Assembly: GCA_965229005.1 (NCBI GenBank)
Contig: CBDDIP010000002.1
Location: 2,666,001 to 2,730,000 of the forward strand
DNA: 64,000 nucleotides
Direction of reading: 5' to 3'
From: CBDDIP01 sp965229005
Lineage (GTDB): Bacteria; Actinomycetota; Acidimicrobiia; Acidimicrobiales; Ilumatobacteraceae
The notes beneath the pieces are model-generated. The model ran no database searches, had not been told where the DNA came from, and worked only from the letters and a program-made list of their open reading frames with translations. The position numbers and the translations under genes were made by a program. Positions 51,368 through 59,928 of the stretch are shown piece by piece. The first letter of the stretch is position 1, and each line of letters begins with the position of its first letter.

Positions 51368-52249
51368 TCAGGCGCGCGGCACGCTCTGCAGGAGCGTGCG
51401 CTCCAGATCGAGGGCGTCGGCGTCCACGCCGCGCGCCGCGAACCACGTGCAGATGTTGACGCAGTCGCGGTGCAGGAAGCCGAAGCCCTGCGGGTTGCCG
51501 ACAAGATCGACAGCCTGCGGCATGTCGATGAGGACGAGCCGACCTTCGTGGACCAGCACGTTGTACGGCGACAGGTCGCCGTGGGCGTACCCGGCGTCAG
51601 CCACCTGCACGAGCACCGTGACCATCTGCTCGTAGAGCAGCTCGGCTTCGCGCAGGTCCGGACGAGTCTCCGCGAGGCGTGGCGCGCCGACGCCGTCGCT
51701 GGTGCCGATGAACTCGATGATCAGCTCGGTGCCGTCGAGCTGCACCGGGTACGGCACCGCTGCGCCGGCGGACCACAGCGTCCCGAGGATCGAGAACTCG
51801 GCGACCGCCCACTGCCCGGCGAGGAGCTCGCGTCCGAACGCGGAGCGCGACTGCATGGCGCGCATCTCGCGGCTCTTGCGGACGCGCCGGCCTTCGAGGT
51901 AGCCGGCGTCGCGGTGGAACATCCGGTGTTTGGGGTCGCGGTAGCGCTTGGCCGCCATCAGCACGCTCGTACCGTCGTGGGTGCGACGGATGAGCGAGAC
52001 GTCGGCCTCCTTACCGGTCTTGAGGACGCCGAGGTCCTCGTCGACCGCTGATGCGGAGGTGAGCACCCAGTCGGGAACGGGTTCGGGCCCGTGGGTGGCG
52101 TTGGGGTAGTTGCTCCAGTCCGTGTCCTGTTCGAGCTGGTCGTCGTCGAGCTCGTCGTCGAGCTGTTCGGCGGTGCCGGGCAGGGTGATGGAGGGACTGA
52201 TGTCATACAGATCGTCGTCGAAGCGGCGACGACGGGAACGGTCGTTCAC
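51368..52249 (-). CDS. RIO-type serine/threonine protein kinase
   Basis: A 293-residue RIO1-like kinase. It has GVLKTGKEADVSLI as the nucleotide-binding loop, AAKRY with the Lys, the catalytic loop HGDLSPYNVLV and the metal-binding LIDMPQAVD. The first 60 residues are acidic and low-complexity. GTG 52249 was chosen because AGGAG lies seven bases upstream; a GTG at 52276 is possible. It is convergent with thrS, with three bases between the stops. Bacterial RIO kinases are little studied. Confidence 0.9.
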   Translation of the reverse strand: MNDRSRRRRFDDDLYDISPSITLPGTAEQLDDELDDDQLEQDTDWSNYPNATHGPEPVPDWVLTSASAVDEDLGVLKTGKEADVSLIRRTHDGTSVLMAAKRYRDPKHRMFHRDAGYLEGRRVRKSREMRAMQSRSAFGRELLAGQWAVAEFSILGTLWSAGAAVPYPVQLDGTELIIEFIGTSDGVGAPRLAETRPDLREAELLYEQMVTVLVQVADAGYAHGDLSPYNVLVHEGRLVLIDMPQAVDLVGNPQGFGFLHRDCVNICTWFAARGVDADALDLERTLLQSVPRA

Positions 52250-52463
52250 GAGAAGGCTCCTGGTGCGAGTGGGCACCGCCGCGCTGCGGAGCGCGTGTCG
52301 TGCGGGTGCCCGCGGTTACGGACGGATGGGGGCGCGGAGCAAGGAGGCGATGGTCATCATCTGGGCCCTCCTCGTTGCTCACGCGCCGCTCGACGGCGCA
52401 CCGGTCTCGTACGACGGAAACGGTAGCTCATGGCTGCGAGGTGATGGCGGGTAGTTTCCGTGC

Positions 52464-52994
52464 GTGACTCCGCTCGAACTGCTGTGGAACGGGTGGCGTG
52501 GCGCGTACGTGCGCGGCGAGGCCGGCGACGAGATCGCCGGGCCGCGGACGGCCGATCGTGAGGGCAGCGTCTTCACGCGGATCCTGCAGTCGGGCTTGCC
52601 CGACGAGGAGACGAGCATCGTGCATCGCGGCGAGCTGGTGTTCGCCATCCTCAACGCCTTCCCGTACACGACGGGCCACCTGATGGTGCTGCCGTACCGG
52701 GAGGTCTCGGCGTTGGAGGACCTCACCGACGAGGAGGCCACCGAGCTGTGGCCGATGGTGACCGATGCGGTGCGGTCCGTGAAGGCCGCCTACTCGCCGG
52801 GCGGAGTGAACGTCGGCATCAACATGGGGCAGGCAGCGGGCGGCAGCATCTCCGAGCACCTGCACGTGCACGTGCTGCCGCGTTGGGTGGGCGACGGCAA
52901 CTTCATGACCGCGATTGCCAACGCGCGGACGCTGCCCGAGGCGTTGAGCGACACCGCAGCGCGGATCAGAGCCGCGTGGCCGACCGCTTTCTGA
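52464..52994 (+). CDS. HIT-family nucleotide hydrolase/phosphorylase
   Basis: A 176-residue HIT protein with the motif EHLHVHVLPR (H132, H134, H136). NAFPYTTGHLMVLPYREV is the typical upstream strand. Family members cleave Ap4A-like or other nucleotidyl compounds. It occupies the place of the HIT gene between thrS and pgsA in mycobacteria. A -10-like TAGTTT (52453-52458) precedes GTG 52464 by five bases, so it is probably leaderless. The next gene overlaps its end by 19 bases. Confidence 0.92.
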   Translation: MTPLELLWNGWRGAYVRGEAGDEIAGPRTADREGSVFTRILQSGLPDEETSIVHRGELVFAILNAFPYTTGHLMVLPYREVSALEDLTDEEATELWPMVTDAVRSVKAAYSPGGVNVGINMGQAAGGSISEHLHVHVLPRWVGDGNFMTAIANARTLPEALSDTAARIRAAWPTAF

Positions 52995-53950
52995 GGGAGC
53001 TGATCGAGCTCGGCGCCGAGGTGCTCGTCGCCGAGCACGGGTTGCAGGCGACGTCGATCGAGGTGCTCGCTCAGCACTCGTTCAACACCGTGCTGCGCGC
53101 CGAGACCGGTGTCGGCACGTTCGTCGTGCGCATCGGCGACGAGCTGCGCATCCATGCCAGCGGCGTGGAGGAGGCGGAGGCCGAGTGGCTGGCCGCGCTG
53201 CACGCCGACACCCTGATCGGCGCGCCCGTGGTGCGGCGGACGCGGCGAGGCTGTGCGACCGCGAGTGCGACGCATGCCGGGCTGGCAGGGGAGCGAGTGG
53301 TGTCGGTCCTCACGTACCTCGATGGCGAGACGTTGCGAGATCGCGTCGACCGGGCTCCGAGCGAGGACGAGTGGGTCGCACTCGGTCGGGTGCATGCCGA
53401 GCTCCACGAGCATGCGGCAGTGCTTCCGTCGGCGGTGGCCGTGCCCGCCGAGGTGATCGCCGATCGGGCGGTGTACTTCGGTGACGCCACTGCGATCCTG
53501 CGCTACGAGAGCGAGGACGGTTCGTTGTTCCGCGAGGCGGTGGCACGCGTCGATGCAGCGATCGCCGGCTTGTGGGCTGCGCCGCCGCACCCGCCGCATC
53601 TCCTGCACGGCGACCTCGGGCCGCACAACGTCCTCGTCGACGGCGCCGGCTCGCTGCACCCGATCGACTTCCAGGATCTGCTGTTCGGGTTCGAGGTGCA
53701 GGACGTCGGGATCACGATCAGCGACCTCGGGCGATCGCGGCCGGAGGCGGTCACCCCGTACCTGCGCGGCTACGCCGAGCGGCGGGCGCTGCCGGAGCTA
53801 CCGCCTGAGCTGGTCGCGGCGTTCGCAGCCGGGCGCAGCCTGAACGTGATGAACCTCGGGCTGCAGCTCCGTCGGCCCGGCATCGAGGCCTTCCTCGACG
53901 GGCACACCGAGCGGGTGCGCCGTTGGATGGTTCCGGGCGCCGGTGCGTAG
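52976..53950 (+). CDS. Aminoglycoside-phosphotransferase-fold protein (APH/choline-kinase family)
   Basis: A 324-residue kinase-fold protein. The catalytic loop is LLHGDLGPHNVLVD and the metal-binding motif HPIDFQDLLFG. The N-terminal lobe has FNTVLRAETGVGTFVVRIG. It resembles phosphotransferases acting on small molecules such as fructosamine, choline or homoserine. Resistance to an antibiotic is not implied. The GTG start overlaps the HIT stop by 19 bases. Confidence 0.82.
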   Translation: MADRFLRELIELGAEVLVAEHGLQATSIEVLAQHSFNTVLRAETGVGTFVVRIGDELRIHASGVEEAEAEWLAALHADTLIGAPVVRRTRRGCATASATHAGLAGERVVSVLTYLDGETLRDRVDRAPSEDEWVALGRVHAELHEHAAVLPSAVAVPAEVIADRAVYFGDATAILRYESEDGSLFREAVARVDAAIAGLWAAPPHPPHLLHGDLGPHNVLVDGAGSLHPIDFQDLLFGFEVQDVGITISDLGRSRPEAVTPYLRGYAERRALPELPPELVAAFAAGRSLNVMNLGLQLRRPGIEAFLDGHTERVRRWMVPGAGA

Positions 53951-53963
53951 CCTGGCGGGTGAC

Positions 53964-54515
53964 ATGAGCGATGCGCCTGACACCGAACCGGACACCCGAC
54001 TCGACAACGAGCTGCACACCGATGCGCTGCCCGACGATCTCAACGCCCGAGATCTGGCAGGTCCGTACGAGTTCCCCGACAACAGCCGTCGCCGCCGTCC
54101 GGCGATGATCTACGTCGGGTTGGCCGTCGCCTGCGTCATCGCCTGGATCATCGGCGGCGACGACGGCGTGCTCGTCAACCGCGGCCTCCTGTGGGCGGCG
54201 ATCCTGCTGACCGCGGTGGCGATCGTGTCATACACGTCCGGTTGGCGGATGAAGTTCGACGAGAAGCAGGCACTGGTCGCAGCACAGGGTGCTGTCGGGT
54301 TCGCCGTCGGCCACGCCTCCGCGCAGCAGGTCTGGCGCGGGCTGCGCAGCCGTCCGACGTGGCGCGTGCTGGTGTACTCCGCCGAGAACCCGCCGCGTCA
54401 GCGTGGGCTGGTGCTGGTGGACGCCGTCAACGGCAAGGTGATGGAGCACCTCACCCAGGAGAACCCGGAAGAGGACTGGAGCGACCTCGACGGGCCGCCG
54501 CCCACGAGCGACTGA
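53964..54515 (+). CDS. Two-helix membrane protein of unknown function
   Basis: A 183-residue protein with an acidic N-terminus (SDAPDTEPDTRLDNELHTD), two membrane helices (MIYVGLAVACVIAWIIGG and GLLWAAILLTAVAIVSY) and a C-terminal soluble domain (WRGLRSRPTWRVLVYSAENPPRQRGLVLVDAVNGKVME). No family is recognised. ATG 53964 follows GGCGGGTGAC. It lies between the phosphotransferase and a convergent small gene. Confidence 0.7.
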   Translation: MSDAPDTEPDTRLDNELHTDALPDDLNARDLAGPYEFPDNSRRRRPAMIYVGLAVACVIAWIIGGDDGVLVNRGLLWAAILLTAVAIVSYTSGWRMKFDEKQALVAAQGAVGFAVGHASAQQVWRGLRSRPTWRVLVYSAENPPRQRGLVLVDAVNGKVMEHLTQENPEEDWSDLDGPPPTSD

Positions 54516-54516
54516 T

Positions 54517-54828
54517 TCAGCCGTCCGCAGCGCTCTCGGCGAGCGACTCGATGGTGCGGACGAGCTTGCCGAGCTCGAGCGCAATCGATCGCAGCTGATC
54601 GAGGTCGGCGTCGTTCCACTGGTCGGCGGGGCGGTTCTCGATGGCGTCAGCCAGCAGCCCCGGATCCGACGGCGCGCTCATCAGCGATGCCGCGGCAGCG
54701 ATCCTCGCCTGCACGTCGCTCGTCGCTGCTGCGGTCGCCTGCGGCGGTGCGTCGCCCTGGGCCTCGTGGACGCGACGCGGGATCGAGCGGAAGGTGGTGG
54801 CCAGATCGCTGGGGGAGGAGCTGCTCAT
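54517..54828 (-). CDS. Small hypothetical protein (103 aa)
   Basis: The frame starts at ATG 54828 (MSSSSPSDLATTF) and ends one base from the convergent stop. It is rich in Ala and predicted helical; the last 45 residues (QWNDADLDQLRSIALELGKLVRTIESLAES) look like a coiled-coil hairpin. No family is recognised. It is divergent from the MmcQ-like gene with only 18 bp between start codons, so both are probably leaderless. Confidence 0.6.
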   Translation of the reverse strand: MSSSSPSDLATTFRSIPRRVHEAQGDAPPQATAAATSDVQARIAAAASLMSAPSDPGLLADAIENRPADQWNDADLDQLRSIALELGKLVRTIESLAESAADG

Positions 54829-54846
54829 GGGCGTATCTTGCCCCTG
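54829..54846. promoter_or_regulatory. 18-bp divergent promoter with overlapping -10 elements
   Basis: Only 18 bp separate two divergent start codons. Plus reads TATCTT seven bases before ATG 54847. Minus reads AAGATA five bases before ATG 54828. The two -10-like hexamers are the same bases read on opposite strands. No ribosome-binding site fits on either side. Confidence 0.5.
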
Positions 54847-55224
54847 ATGGCCACCATCGAAGACGCGCGAGCGATCGCTCGGGAGCTGGAGCGGGCGTAC
54901 GAGGTGGTCGTGCGCGGTCGGTTCAAGTTCCGCGTCGGCCAGATCGTGTTCATCGCCTTCTCCCAGGACGAGACGTTGATGGGCTTCGGCTTCCCCAAGG
55001 AGGAGCGCGCTGGGCTGGTCGCCGGCGAGCCGCACAAGTTCATGCTGCCCGGGCAGTCCGACATGCGGTTCAACTGGGTGGTCGGCCGGTTGGCCGAGAT
55101 CGACGTCGACGAGCTGCGTGAGCTGGTGGTCGACGCGTGGCGGATGTGCGTCCCGAAGAAGCTGTCGGTGGCCTACGACCGGATGCACGGCCTGTCACCG
55201 GTGCCGCCGGATAGCCTGGGCTGA
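54847..55224 (+). CDS. MmcQ/YjbR-family protein
   Basis: A 125-residue protein of the MmcQ/YjbR fold. It has MGFGFPKEERAGLVAGEPHKFMLP, followed by the nearly invariant RFNWVVGRLAEIDVDELRELVVDAWRMCVPKK. The fold is CyaY-like and thought to bind DNA or nucleotide ligands; function is unclear. The pgsA start shares one base with its stop (TGATG). Confidence 0.85.
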   Translation: MATIEDARAIARELERAYEVVVRGRFKFRVGQIVFIAFSQDETLMGFGFPKEERAGLVAGEPHKFMLPGQSDMRFNWVVGRLAEIDVDELRELVVDAWRMCVPKKLSVAYDRMHGLSPVPPDSLG

Positions 55225-55916
55225 TGTTCGACGGAAAGTTCCGCGCTCCGGTCGATCGGGCTGTGAAGCCCATCGGCAACGGCCTGCGGCGGACTGGCCT
55301 CACTCCTGATCACCTGACCATCCTCGGCTTGCTCGTCGCCGTCGGTGCTGCCGTTGCCATCGGCTTCGGCGCGCTGCGTCTCGGCCTGCTGCTGGTGGTC
55401 CTCGCGGCATTGCCCGACCTGTTCGACGGAGCGCTGGCGAAGGCATCCAACACGTCCAGCCAGCGCGGCGCGTTCTTCGACTCGGTGATCGACCGCGTCA
55501 CCGACGCACTGCTGTTCGGCGGCGTCGCGTGGCACCTCGCCTCGGGCGACTCACCGCGGTTGGCGATCCTCCCGTTCGGTGTGATGGCGCTCAGCTCGGT
55601 GATCTCGTACCAGCGCGCCAAGGCGGAGTCGCTGGGACTCGATGCGAAGGGCGGGCTCATGGAGCGCGCCGAACGGATCATCGCCCTGTGCCTCGGTCTG
55701 CTGTTCAGCGTCCTGCTCGTTCCGATCCTCTGGTTGACGCTCGTGCTCACCGGCATCACCGCCGTGCAACGCTTCATCAAGGTGTGGAAGCAGGCCGCAG
55801 TGGCGCCGGTGACGGCAGCCAAGATCGAGATGCGTCGCAGTCGCCGCCAGACGCGTCGGGTGGTGCGCACCGAGCGCCGCCGTACGCGCATCGCCCGCCC
55901 CGGCCGCAGTTCCTGA
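55224..55916 (+). CDS. pgsA: Phosphatidylinositol phosphate synthase (CDP-alcohol phosphatidyltransferase)
   Basis: A 230-residue membrane enzyme that joins CDP-diacylglycerol with inositol phosphate, the first step to phosphatidylinositol in actinobacteria. The CDP-alcohol motif is complete in spacing: D65, D68, G69, A72, G82, D86 and D90. The usual Arg is Lys at position 73. About six hydrophobic helices and a very basic C-terminus follow. The specific product is inferred from the PIM acyltransferase gene directly downstream. Confidence 0.88.
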   Translation: MFDGKFRAPVDRAVKPIGNGLRRTGLTPDHLTILGLLVAVGAAVAIGFGALRLGLLLVVLAALPDLFDGALAKASNTSSQRGAFFDSVIDRVTDALLFGGVAWHLASGDSPRLAILPFGVMALSSVISYQRAKAESLGLDAKGGLMERAERIIALCLGLLFSVLLVPILWLTLVLTGITAVQRFIKVWKQAAVAPVTAAKIEMRRSRRQTRRVVRTERRRTRIARPGRSS

Positions 55917-55934
55917 CGCGGAGGGTCGTCGTTC

Positions 55935-56852
55935 GTGGCTGAGGGCACGCCGCGCAGCAGGTTCACCGATGCGGCCACCGTTGGCGGCTACCGGCTCGGC
56001 TCGCTCGCTGCTCGGCTGATGCCAGGCCCGGTCGCGCTCGGCGCAGCTGCGTCGCTCGGGTTCGGAGCCAGCTTCACCAGCCCGGCCAAACGGGCGATGA
56101 TCGAGCGCCACCTGCGTCGCGCCAATCCGAAGCTGCGCGGTGCGTCGCTGCGCGTCGCGGTGCAGCAGTCGTTCGACAGCTACGCCCGCTACTACATGGA
56201 GAGCTTCCGCCTGCCGACGATGTCGAAGCGTGCGGTCGACCGGGCGTTCACGCGCGACGGCTACCAGCACGTCGAAGCGGCGATCGCCGGTGGCAAGGGC
56301 GTGATCCTCGCCCTGCCGCACCTCGGTGGCTGGGAGTGGGCCGGGCGGTGGCTGACCGACCAGGGCCAGCGGATGACCGTGGTGGTCGAACCGATCGAGC
56401 CGCCGGAGCTGTTCGAGTGGTTCACCGAGCTGCGTCGCGACCTCGGCATGAACGTGGTGCCCCTCGGCCCGAAGGCCGGCCAGGAGGTGCTCGGCGCGCT
56501 GCGCAAGGGCGAGGTGGTCTGCCTGCTGAGCGATCGCGACATCGACAAGAGCGGCGTCGAGGTCGAGTTCTTCGGCGAGCGCACGACGCTGCCGGCGGGC
56601 CCGGCGACCCTGTCGATCCGCACCGGCGCGCCGATCCTGCCGGTCGGCGTGTACTTCACCAACGAGCGGTTCAACGGCCACCACGCGATCATCCGCCCTC
56701 CCGTGCCGGTGCAGCGCCTCGGCGACGGCCTGCGCGCCGACGTGGCTCGCATCACGCAGTCGCTCGCCCACGAGCTCGAGTTCCTGATCCGACGTGCCCC
56801 CGAGCAGTGGCACCTCTTCCAACCGAACTGGCCCAGCGACCCGGGCTACTAG
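55935..56852 (+). CDS. Phosphatidylinositol mannoside acyltransferase (LpxL/HtrB-like)
   Basis: A 305-residue acyltransferase. The motif LPHLGGWEWAG gives H129 and E134 of the HX4(D/E) pair. GEVVCLLSDRDIDKSGVEVEFFGERTTLPAGPATLSIRTGAPILPVGVY is the typical C-terminal half. In mycobacteria the corresponding enzyme (PatA) acylates a mannose of PIM. It follows pgsA after 18 bp. The mannosyltransferase gene pimA, normally next, is not present in the window. Confidence 0.88.
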   Translation: MAEGTPRSRFTDAATVGGYRLGSLAARLMPGPVALGAAASLGFGASFTSPAKRAMIERHLRRANPKLRGASLRVAVQQSFDSYARYYMESFRLPTMSKRAVDRAFTRDGYQHVEAAIAGGKGVILALPHLGGWEWAGRWLTDQGQRMTVVVEPIEPPELFEWFTELRRDLGMNVVPLGPKAGQEVLGALRKGEVVCLLSDRDIDKSGVEVEFFGERTTLPAGPATLSIRTGAPILPVGVYFTNERFNGHHAIIRPPVPVQRLGDGLRADVARITQSLAHELEFLIRRAPEQWHLFQPNWPSDPGY

Positions 56853-56874
56853 CTCCAGCCGTAGTGTTCGTCGA

Positions 56875-57387
56875 GTGCGGGAGGTGAGGGCGTTGCTCGC
56901 TGTGATGGTCGCTCTGACGGGGTGTTCGTCGGACGCCGATGGAACCGGCTCCACCACGGGCGCCCCGACGACCGCCGCTCGCTGCGTCTGGCGGGGGAGC
57001 GCAATCGGCCATGAGGGCGCCGGCGGGCACAGCGCATCGGTGCTCTCCCTCACGAACGTCTCCGACGAGCCGTGTGCCGTTCCGACCCTCACCGGCGTGC
57101 GCGCGGTGGACGATCTCGGCTCGGTGCTCGCGGTCGGAGCGGCGGGTGGCTTCTTTCCGGTCGAACCGCTCGGCGTGGCGTCCATCGCGGTCGGTGGCTC
57201 GGCAGAGTTCGTGCTGACCACGACGTCACAGGACCTGTGCGGCAAGACCGAGGAGGTGCTGACCGAGCTCGTTCGGGTCACGTTGAGCGACGGCACCGAG
57301 GTGTCGGTGGCGTTTCCGTGGACGCTGAACGTTGCGTGCGGAGTCTCGTTCACGCAAGCAACTCGATGGATCGCGGCGGGAGAGTGA
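56875..57387 (+). CDS. Putative lipoprotein, DUF4232-like
   Basis: A 170-residue exported protein. A short signal peptide ends in VALTGCSSD, a lipobox. The mature part (CVWRGSAIGHEGAGGHSASVLSLTNVSDEPCAV...) resembles the DUF4232 beta-sandwich of actinobacterial lipoproteins. GTG 56875 lies seven bases after a -10-like TAGTGT; GTG 56884 is also possible. The next lipoprotein gene starts on its stop (TGATG). Confidence 0.68.
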   Translation: MREVRALLAVMVALTGCSSDADGTGSTTGAPTTAARCVWRGSAIGHEGAGGHSASVLSLTNVSDEPCAVPTLTGVRAVDDLGSVLAVGAAGGFFPVEPLGVASIAVGGSAEFVLTTTSQDLCGKTEEVLTELVRVTLSDGTEVSVAFPWTLNVACGVSFTQATRWIAAGE

Positions 57388-58403
57388 TGTCGGGGCGACG
57401 CATGATCATGGTCGTTGGACTGGTCACGGCTGTCGTGCTCGCCGGATGCAGCAGTGAGACGAATCGCGCGGCGACGCCGGCGGCATGGGACTACGGGAGA
57501 TGCGCACTCGACCGGGCGCTCATCGACGCATCGCACGTCGTGCGCCTGGATCCCACGAGCGGAGCGGTCACGTCGGTGGACCTCGTTCGGCAGTCGGACC
57601 CGCGCGCCGACACGTTCACCACTCATCCGATTGACGTGGGCGTCAACGTGACGCTGGCTCGCGCTGACGACGTCAGCGGGTTGGCCGATGCAGGCACCGA
57701 GGCGGTGGCGCTCATCGGCGAGCCGCGCACGGACCTGCCCGACGAGTGGACGGCGTATGCGATCGCCACGCAATCGGCCGGGACGCTGAAGTTCGTGGGT
57801 CCGTGTTCGATCGAGTTCGAGCGGCAGTTCGCGGCCGTGCAGCAGGCGTTCTCCGGGTCTGCGGACGTCGCGTTCCTGACTCGGATGGTCGATGAAGCGT
57901 TGTTGCCGGGGCGGGGCGCCGATCTTCGCAACGTGGCGATCTCACCGGCGTGGACTGCCAACGAGGTGACCGATCCGCTCGCACCGCGATGGGAGGGTGG
58001 TGTGCGCGTCGTGGCGATGACCGTGTCGTTCTCCCCGCAGGGGCACGGCGGTTCGGCCGGTCTGCAGTCCGAGGTCGGCTTCTACGGGATCGGACTCGGC
58101 CGGGGACTGGAGACGACCACGGTCTCGACGTTTGCCGTCGTTCCGCAGACTGGCCCGGTGCACGTGCTGATCCTCGACGACCTGGGACGGCTCGTCGCCA
58201 CGGCACTCGACCTCACCGACACCGCGTGCCGCGATGCGAGTGGGCTGCACGTGAGCGTCAACCTCGTCGAGCTCACCGCCTCGTGCCGGCCCGGGATCAC
58301 GAGCGACCAGCAAGCCGAGGTCGGCAACATCACGGCGAAGTTGAGCTTCGACCACTCCGTTGCCGTGCCGGACTTCGAAGCGGGCCCGGACGCCACGGAG
58401 TGA
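57387..58403 (+). CDS. Putative lipoprotein of unknown function
   Basis: A 338-residue exported protein with signal peptide and lipobox VVLAGCSSE. The mature protein has no membrane helices and no recognised domain. It is rich in beta-type sequence (VHVLILDDLGRLVATALDLT). It shares its start with the stop of the DUF4232-like gene, so the two probably act together at the cell surface. Confidence 0.65.
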   Translation: MSGRRMIMVVGLVTAVVLAGCSSETNRAATPAAWDYGRCALDRALIDASHVVRLDPTSGAVTSVDLVRQSDPRADTFTTHPIDVGVNVTLARADDVSGLADAGTEAVALIGEPRTDLPDEWTAYAIATQSAGTLKFVGPCSIEFERQFAAVQQAFSGSADVAFLTRMVDEALLPGRGADLRNVAISPAWTANEVTDPLAPRWEGGVRVVAMTVSFSPQGHGGSAGLQSEVGFYGIGLGRGLETTTVSTFAVVPQTGPVHVLILDDLGRLVATALDLTDTACRDASGLHVSVNLVELTASCRPGITSDQQAEVGNITAKLSFDHSVAVPDFEAGPDATE

Positions 58404-58490
58404 CGCCGGCGGGCATCGAAGCGAAGCGATGGGGGTTCGTTCGACGCCTGATGCCGGTTCGGATGGCGGTTCTGTGGGTATTGCGTGTCC

Positions 58491-58724
58491 ATGAACGACA
58501 CTGACCAGATCACATCGCGCGATGTGTCCCACCTCGTCCGACTCATTCTGGCGTTGGTGATCGTGGCTGCGGTCGTTGTTGTCGCTCTCGACAACCGCGA
58601 CGACGTGCGTGTCGGCTACGCGGTCGGCGACACGCAGGCGCCCATTTGGATCGTCCTGCTCGTGGCCGGTGTTGCCGGTGTCATCGTCGGGTGGTTGATC
58701 AGGCACCGCCCGCATCGGGGCTGA
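58491..58724 (+). CDS. LapA-domain small membrane protein
   Basis: A 77-residue protein with two membrane helices (LVRLILALVIVAAVVVVALD and IWIVLLVAGVAGVIVGWLI). They are separated by NRDDVRVGYAVGDTQAP, the pattern of LapA/DUF1049 proteins. ATG 58491 was chosen; GTG 58485 is in frame. Its last 26 bases overlap the convergent VOC gene. Confidence 0.72.
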   Translation: MNDTDQITSRDVSHLVRLILALVIVAAVVVVALDNRDDVRVGYAVGDTQAPIWIVLLVAGVAGVIVGWLIRHRPHRG

Positions 58725-59100
58725 ACGGCTCCGGCTCCGGCGGCACCGGCCGGCGGAGCACGCAGAACTCGTTGCCTTCCGGATCGGCCATCACGACCCA
58801 GGTCGGTGATCCCTGCCCGATGTCGATGCGCCGCGCCCCGAGCGACTCGAGACGGGCAACCTCGACGTCTTGATCGCCGTCGACCGGCGACAGGTCGATG
58901 TGCAGGCGGTTGGTGCCCACGCGAGACCCGATGTCGTCGACGGTGATGAACAGGATGGTCGGGGCGTTCGGTGCGCCGGCGATGGCGACACCGGTGTCGT
59001 CGCGCTCCGTCTCGTGGTAGCCGATCGCGGCGCACCAGAAGCGGGCCATGGTGTCGGGGTCGATGCAGTTGATGCAGATCTCGCTGATGCGCAGGCCCAC
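58699..59100 (-). CDS. VOC-family (glyoxalase/bleomycin-resistance-like) protein
   Basis: A 133-residue VOC protein: ISEICINCIDPDTMARFWCAAIGY at the N-terminus, HIDLSPVDGDQDVEVARLESLGARRID and TWVVMADPEGNEFCVLRRP at the end, where the Glu ligand usually sits. A metal-dependent or ligand-binding role is possible. GTG 59100 is preceded by GAGGAG. It ends inside the convergent LapA-like gene. Confidence 0.85.
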   Translation of the reverse strand: MGLRISEICINCIDPDTMARFWCAAIGYHETERDDTGVAIAGAPNAPTILFITVDDIGSRVGTNRLHIDLSPVDGDQDVEVARLESLGARRIDIGQGSPTWVVMADPEGNEFCVLRRPVPPEPEPFSPDAGGA

Positions 59101-59478
59101 GGATGCTCCTCGGGTTGGGTGCGGGGGAGGGGACCGCACGCGCCCCGCCGAGACACGGGAATGTTCGACGGGGCACGCATCATCTCAAAGTTCGAGCGTC
59201 GCCGTCGCTGACGCAGATGAACGGAAATATCTGTGCGACTTGGAGGTGGGCTCACCCGCTCCGTGGGGGACCGAGCGGGGAGCACGCACCTCTGCATCCA
59301 GTTCTAGCGAGCAAGGTTGCGCGGTGCGGCGCGATGCACGATCTGTTCATCTGCCCGTCGCGCATTCCCGTGGCGCGTCGACTCACTCGACGCACCTGGC
59401 CTCGTCGCGGCATCCCCTCCGGTTGTCCTCCGCGAAACGGGCGTTCCGGGTCGTCGCCGACGGTGGCAGGCTCACGGG
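59101..59478. other. 378-bp gap without a recognisable gene
   Basis: Frames are open across parts of this stretch, but their translations are Arg/Ser/Pro-rich without domain features. I see no tRNA, riboswitch core, strong hairpin or TAAC repeat. It precedes the broken RidA gene. Confidence 0.4.
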
Positions 59479-59864
59479 ATGAACGAGGTCGAGACCGCCG
59501 CAGGCCTGGCGCAAACGCCCAGCTACCGCTATGCCGAGTCGTCGGCAACCGCCTGTTCGTCGCGGGTCAAGTGCCGCTCGACGGCTCGGGCACCTTCATC
59601 GGCGCCGGCGACGTCGAGATGCAGGCCGGGCAATGCGTGGCCAACCTGCTGACGCTCGTCGGCGTCCACGGGTTCGGCCGCGAGGACATCCACCACCTGA
59701 CGGTGCACGTCGTCGGACCGCATCAGAACCCGGTGAACGCTTGGATCGCGATCACTCGATGCTTCGAGGCCGACGTGCCGCCGGCCACCCTGCTCGGCGC
59801 GTCCTGTCTCGGTTACCAGGAACAGCTCGTCGAGATCGACGCCCACGTCGAACGCCGGGCCTGA
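59479..59864 (+). pseudogene. RidA (YjgF/YER057c/UK114) family gene with a -1 frameshift
   Basis: ATG 59479 opens with MNEVETAAGLAQTPSYRYAE. The second frame then continues VVGNRLFVAGQVPLDG...NLLTLVGVHGFGREDIHHLTVHVVG and ends LVEIDAHVERRA at 59864. The two halves join if one G is restored at about 59538 (GAGTC to GAGGTC). That would give a 128-residue RidA protein, the normal size. RidA proteins deaminate reactive enamines. Either a real deletion or a sequence error explains it. The rest of the frame is well kept, so the break is recent or artificial. Confidence 0.75.
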
Positions 59865-59892
59865 TCGCAATCACCTCGGCAGCGGATTCGTC

Positions 59893-59922
59893 TTGACGGT
59901 GATCGAACACATGTTCGATACT
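59893..59922 (+). promoter_or_regulatory. Promoter: TTGACG -35 and GATACT -10
   Basis: TTGACG at 59893-59898 and GATACT at 59917-59922 are 18 bp apart. ATG 59929 begins six bases after the -10, so the mRNA should be leaderless. Confidence 0.62.
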
Positions 59923-59928
59923 CGCGTG

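Noticed and set aside
52312..52318. GTTACGG between the RIO kinase and HIT genes as a TAAC site
   Set aside because: Single half-site without a partner; considered chance.
52976..53950. Antibiotic resistance phosphotransferase
   Set aside because: Only the general kinase-fold motifs are present; the family includes many metabolic kinases and nothing points to a drug substrate.
59101..59478. Possible noncoding RNA before the RidA gene
   Set aside because: No recognisable conserved core, strong stem or terminator could be made out by eye.
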